Of a DNA stretch of 8,127 nucleotides, positions 5,606 through 8,127 are shown piece after piece. The first letter of the stretch is position 1. Each line of letters begins with the position of its first letter. The DNA lies in the NCBI GenBank assembly GCA_023487325.1, contig JAMDBS010000017.1, positions 1-8,127 on the forward strand, written 5' to 3'. The notes beneath the pieces are model-generated. The model ran no database searches. It saw only the letters and a program-made list of their open reading frames with translations, and was not told the DNA's origin. The stretch is from Patescibacteria group bacterium (lineage in GTDB: Bacteria > Patescibacteria > UBA1384 > JAMDBS01). Made by a program: the position numbers and the translations under genes.

Positions 5606-7195
5606 ATGCAGAAATTAAAAGATCTATTTAACGGAGAAAATTCAGTCAAAGGTGCAACTATAATTTTAATTGCCACTCTTTTGATATCCAATTTTTTAGG
5701 TTTGGTGCGCGACCACTTTTTGGCGCAAAAAATCCCTACCGCCATGCTGGATACTTATTATGCCGCTTTTAGAATTCCGGATTTGATTTTTAATACTTTA
5801 ATTTTGGGTTCAATTTCCGCAGCTTTTATCCCTATTTTTACCAGTTTTATCAGTCACAAAAAAAACAAAGAAGCTTGGGAGATTACCAGTTCGGTCATCA
5901 ATATCGCTATGCTTGTTTTAATGATTTCGTTAGCAATTTTATTTTTTTTGATGCCTTATATCATCCCGCTGATGGTGCCCAAATTTGATTTAGCGCGTCA
6001 GGCTACTACCATTAGTCTTGCCAGAATATTCTTACTCTCCCCGATTTTATTTGGTATCTCATACATTTTGGGCGGGGTACTAAACTCATTTAAAAGATTT
6101 GTGGCTTATGCTTTAGCTCCCTTGGTTTATAATTTAAGCATCATTTTAGCCACCTTATTTTTTGCCGATAAATTCGGAGTTTTTGGAGTAGCTTGGGGTG
6201 TGGTTGTGGGAGCGGGGCTACATATGTTGGTGCAAATACCTACTGTTATGAAATTAGGTTTTCGCTATTACCCTATTATGCTTTGGCAAAATTTGGCTGT
6301 CAGAAAAATCGGCAAATTGATGATTCCGCGGGCAATTGGGCTAGGCGCTATGCAGGTGATGCTTTTGGTTTACACGGCCATTGCTTCCTCATTGGCCCCG
6401 GGGTCAGTTTCAGTTTTTAATCTAGCTGATAATATCCAAACCATGCCGACAGTAGTTTTCGCCACTTCTTTTTCCACGGCTATTTTTCCTACTTTATCAG
6501 CTACATTTTCCTTAAAAAAGATTTGTGATTATTGCCAATATATTTGGCGAACTATCCGGGCTATCTTATTTGCGCTAGTGCCAGCCACCATCATTTTTAT
6601 TTTGCTTCGAGCACAAATAGTCAGGGTAATTTTAGGTTCAGGTTATTTTGGCTGGCAGCAAACCATCGACACAGCCAATACTTTGGGTCTTTTTGCTATT
6701 TCTCTGGTAGCTCAAGGGTTGGTCCCGCTTTTAGCCAAAGCCTATTATGCTCAACATGACAGCCGCACACCTACCATTATCAGCATTATTTCAGTAGTTT
6801 TAAGTATTATCTTTGCTTATATTTTAGTCAGATTCATGGGAGTGTCCGGTTTGGCCTTGGCATTTTCTTTGGCCAGCTTCGTCAACCTCCTGGCATTATA
6901 TCTAGTTTTGCGTTCGAGAGTTGTTGAATTCAAAAACGGCGAGAAAAATTTCTGGCCATTTCTTGGTAAAATTACCCTAGCAACTTTGCTAATGGCTATT
7001 GTTATGCAGTTGGCTAAGGACGGTTTGGGCATGGTAGTTAACATGCAATCAGGACTGGGGATACTCTGGCAAACCTTGGGGACTGCGGCAGTTGGGGTTG
7101 GCGCCTATTTAATTATTACTTACTATTTTAAGTGTGAAGAAATTAAAGAACTCAAGACTGTTATCTATCAGAGATTGGGACTCAAGAAAGAGTAA
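5606..7195 (+). CDS. murJ: MurJ-type lipid II flippase
   Basis: A 529-residue polytopic membrane protein of the MurJ/MviN group (MOP exporter superfamily), close to the usual 510-530 residues with about 14 membrane helices. It moves lipid II across the cytoplasmic membrane for peptidoglycan synthesis. The N-terminus shows the family pattern: SNFLGLVRD (28-36), D49 before YYAAFRIPDL, and GSISAAFIPIF. A mid-protein block LADNIQTMPT...IFPTLSATFS corresponds to the ADR...P...LPxLS block of E. coli MurJ. Aligned by eye and from memory, E. coli Arg18, Arg52 and Arg270, important for flippase function, correspond here to Asn, Phe and Asn, while Arg24 and Asp39 are kept (R35, D49). The start is 2 nt after the upstream stop, with only weak A-rich sequence before it, suggesting coupling. 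It is the last gene of the gltX operon. A hairpin repeat lies 27 nt after the stop. Confidence 0.94.
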   Translation: MQKLKDLFNGENSVKGATIILIATLLISNFLGLVRDHFLAQKIPTAMLDTYYAAFRIPDLIFNTLILGSISAAFIPIFTSFISHKKNKEAWEITSSVINIAMLVLMISLAILFFLMPYIIPLMVPKFDLARQATTISLARIFLLSPILFGISYILGGVLNSFKRFVAYALAPLVYNLSIILATLFFADKFGVFGVAWGVVVGAGLHMLVQIPTVMKLGFRYYPIMLWQNLAVRKIGKLMIPRAIGLGAMQVMLLVYTAIASSLAPGSVSVFNLADNIQTMPTVVFATSFSTAIFPTLSATFSLKKICDYCQYIWRTIRAILFALVPATIIFILLRAQIVRVILGSGYFGWQQTIDTANTLGLFAISLVAQGLVPLLAKAYYAQHDSRTPTIISIISVVLSIIFAYILVRFMGVSGLALAFSLASFVNLLALYLVLRSRVVEFKNGEKNFWPFLGKITLATLLMAIVMQLAKDGLGMVVNMQSGLGILWQTLGTAAVGVGAYLIITYYFKCEEIKELKTVIYQRLGLKKE

Positions 7196-7196
7196 A

Positions 7197-7222
7197 CAAT
7201 TTTCAATTTACAATCAATTTTC
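7197..7222 (+). repeat. Heptamer repeat CAATTTW after murJ
   Basis: CAATTTT, CAATTTA, CAAT, CAATTTTC: 7-nt units with one truncated copy, starting 2 nt after the murJ stop. The period matches the repeat tracts inside gltX and the two tracts further downstream. Confidence 0.6.
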
Positions 7223-7257
7223 CACGCCCGCATCGCCAGCGAAGCGTGGCGGGCAGG
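7222..7257 (+). repeat. GC-rich hairpin repeat, copy 3
   Basis: The minimal copy: CGCCAGC (7234-7240), loop GAA, then GC-g-TGGCG with one bulged G, and outer GCCCGC (7226-7231) able to pair with GCGGGC. Arms match copies 1 and 2, including the 3' end GTGGCGGGCAGG. Unlike them, it is not followed by a gene start on this strand. It sits between the convergent murJ and sortase genes, with only a loose T-rich stretch (7268-7273) after it, so terminator activity is possible but not clear. Confidence 0.7.
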
Positions 7258-7277
7258 TAATGACTTAATTTTTAAAC

Positions 7278-7326
7278 ATTTGGATTTGGAATTTGAATAA
7301 AAATTTAAAATTTAAAATTTAAAATT
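7278..7326 (+). repeat. Heptamer repeats ATTTGGA and AAAATTT
   Basis: Two adjoining tracts. ATTTGG, ATTTGGA, ATTTGAA occupy 7278-7297. AAAATTT is repeated three times and followed by AAAATT at 7300-7326. The second tract overlaps the stop codon of the minus-strand sortase (7325-7327). Confidence 0.7.
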
Positions 7327-7714
7327 AATTATCTATCCACGTGACGATGTCCCAAATGAATTGTTCGGTTGGTGTTGGGGTGGGGGTAGCAGTTGCTGTT
7401 GATTGTGGAGTTGTTGTTGATACGGTTGGTGTTGGGGTAATAGTAACAATGGGAGTTGGAGAGGCAGTGGGAGTGAGGCTTTGGCCATTTTGGCCGGCGA
7501 TATCAATGCGTTCGGCTCTAACAATCAAACGATTTAAGTTAGTTCCGACCGGCACACAAGTCATTAAGGAAACAATGGGTTTGCCCACTGGTTCCAACAC
7601 GCCAACATCATCTGGTTTAACTACTATTTTTTCATAAACTTTATAAAAATAGATTTTGCCTTGATAAGCCAGTTGCTCCTGAAGCCAAACCGCTTGAGGA
7701 TATTTTTCAAAAAC
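7325..7714 (-). CDS. Sortase, C-terminal half, broken 5' end
   Basis: The C-terminal part of a sortase, the membrane-anchored cysteine transpeptidase that links surface proteins to the wall or to each other. The minus-strand frame is open from 7714 (TAG at 7715-7717) to the TAA at 7325. Recognisable from about 7680 down: YQGKIYFYKVYEKIVVKP, then the catalytic SLMTC (Cys at 7556-7558) and RLIVRAERI, with Arg (7517-7519) 13 residues after the Cys, the same spacing as Cys184-Arg197 of S. aureus SrtA. The catalytic His and first half of the barrel are missing, and no valid start exists: the GTG at 7600 lies inside a core strand. After the barrel comes an unusual tail of about 56 residues, Thr/Pro-rich, ending FIWDIVTWIDN. 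Upstream, plus-strand coding sequence takes over at about 7663-7690, so the gene is interrupted by inversion or by a chimeric join. Subclass not assigned. Confidence 0.82.
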   Translation of the reverse strand, partial: VFEKYPQAVWLQEQLAYQGKIYFYKVYEKIVVKPDDVGVLEPVGKPIVSLMTCVPVGTNLNRLIVRAERIDIAGQNGQSLTPTASPTPIVTITPTPTVSTTTPQSTATATPTPTPTEQFIWDIVTWIDN

Positions 7715-8054
7715 CTACACCCCAACCGGAAGCTTCCCAACCACAACCAAATATTCCCCAGCCAACCGAAGAAGAATTACACAAACCCAAAACTCCTCTT
7801 TGGAAACTGATCATCAAGGGAATTGTCATTTTTGTTAGTGTTTTTATTTTTATTTATCTCTTTTTGACTTTCCCAGCTCAATGGCAAAAAGTAAAATATT
7901 TTTTCACTCATTTGGGTAAAAACCAAGCGCAAAAAATTGAAGTGCCAGTAGCTATTGACCAATCGAGCACAGATTTATTCTTATCCACCATGCAAGACGC
8001 TCTGCAAAAAGTGCCTGACAAAAAAACTGCCGATACTGCCACCTCGCACACCTT
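7663..8054 (+). pseudogene. Anchored N-terminal fragment, possibly of the sortase
   Basis: A plus-strand frame with strong coding character but no start and no proper end. It reads a Pro/Glu/Gln-rich cytoplasmic-type segment (DKPVAPEAKPLEDIF..., about 7663-7790), then LWKLIIKG and a membrane helix (about 7810-7875), FPAQWQKVKYFF, and a linker ending ATSHTL. This resembles the N-terminal anchor and linker of CPR-type sortases, which precede the catalytic barrel. I infer it is the front half of the sortase whose back half lies on the other strand, but it could belong to another anchored protein. Upstream in frame (7625-7662) there is only H-K-L-Y-K-N type sequence with no ATG/GTG/TTG start that fits. 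From 8055 the sequence becomes the reverse complement of 7739-7811, so the in-frame continuation to 8127 is antisense to itself and not real protein. Confidence 0.55.
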
Positions 8055-8127
8055 ATCAGTTTCCAAAGAGGAGTTTTGGGTTTGTGTAATTCTTCTTCGG
8101 TTGGCTGGGGAATATTTGGTTGTGGTT
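7739..8127. repeat. 73-bp exact inverted repeat with 243-bp spacer
   Basis: Positions 7739-7811 and 8055-8127 are exact reverse complements over 73 bases, checked base by base, separated by 7812-8054. The right arm runs to the last base of the window, so it may be longer. The left arm lies in the Pro-rich part of the N-terminal fragment, ending just before its membrane helix. There are no transposase genes or target duplications. It is either a genuine inverted duplication or a fold-back/chimeric artefact at a contig end. Confidence 0.95.

Noticed and set aside
7197..7326. CRISPR-like array suggested by clustered repeats after murJ
   Set aside because: Units are contiguous 7-mers without spacers, and the hairpin is single; no cas genes are present.
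7341..7637. Plus-strand Val/Gly-rich ORF (GVGVGVAVAV...)
   Set aside because: It is the antisense of the Thr/Pro-rich sortase tail; the minus frame has the SLMTC and RLIVRAE sortase motifs.
7777..7962. Minus-strand ORF of 61 codons
   Set aside because: Antisense of the Pro-rich and membrane-helix coding fragment; no ribosome binding site or motif.
7739..8127. Insertion sequence with 73-bp terminal inverted repeats
   Set aside because: No transposase between the arms, and the left arm is ordinary coding sequence, so the repeat is a duplicated, inverted piece of a gene and not a transposon end.

Overview
The window looks like a piece of a small, AT-rich bacterial genome of the Patescibacteria (CPR) type. 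This is an inference from style: several single-pass proteins with Thr/Ser/Pro-rich linkers and PsbP-like domains, promoters that put the first transcribed base at the start codon, short tandem repeats inside an essential tRNA synthetase gene, and a minimal envelope gene set (DgkA-like kinase, MurJ, sortase). No 16S or other placing marker is present.

Layout. Positions 147-638 (minus) hold a GC-richer hypothetical gene with a textbook Shine-Dalgarno sequence, unlike its neighbours. Next come a tRNA-Asn(GUU) with its own promoter and a strong terminator (671-846). An apparently leaderless DgkA-like lipid kinase (861-1211) overlaps a membrane-anchored PsbP-like protein (1208-1912) by 4 nt. Two paralogous anchored proteins follow (2038-2736 and 2855-3496), each preceded by a copy of a GC-rich hairpin repeat that ends in its ribosome binding site. 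A second leaderless-type promoter drives gltX (3541-4929), tightly followed by a fourth anchored PsbP-like protein (4932-5603) and murJ (5606-7195), with 2-nt gaps. A spacer of heptamer repeats plus a third hairpin copy separates murJ from the C-terminal half of a sortase on the minus strand (7325 to about 7680). The rest of the window (about 7663-8054) reads on the plus strand as the Pro-rich, membrane-anchored N-terminal part of what may be the same sortase. The last 73 bases are an exact reverse complement of 7739-7811.

How the genes fit together. Apart from gltX and the tRNA, recognisable genes point at the cell surface: recycling of the undecaprenyl carrier (DgkA-like), flipping of lipid II (MurJ), covalent attachment of surface proteins (sortase), and four anchored extracytoplasmic PsbP-like proteins of unknown role.

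Most notable observations: (1) the scrambled sortase locus with a 73-bp inverted repeat, either a real inversion or, more likely, a chimeric contig end; (2) five heptamer-period repeat tracts, two of them translated inside gltX, plus a GC-rich insertion in the same gene; (3) a three-copy hairpin repeat with a constant base and variable tip, two copies placed at ribosome binding sites; (4) identical TAAAAT-6 nt-ATG spacing at two genes.
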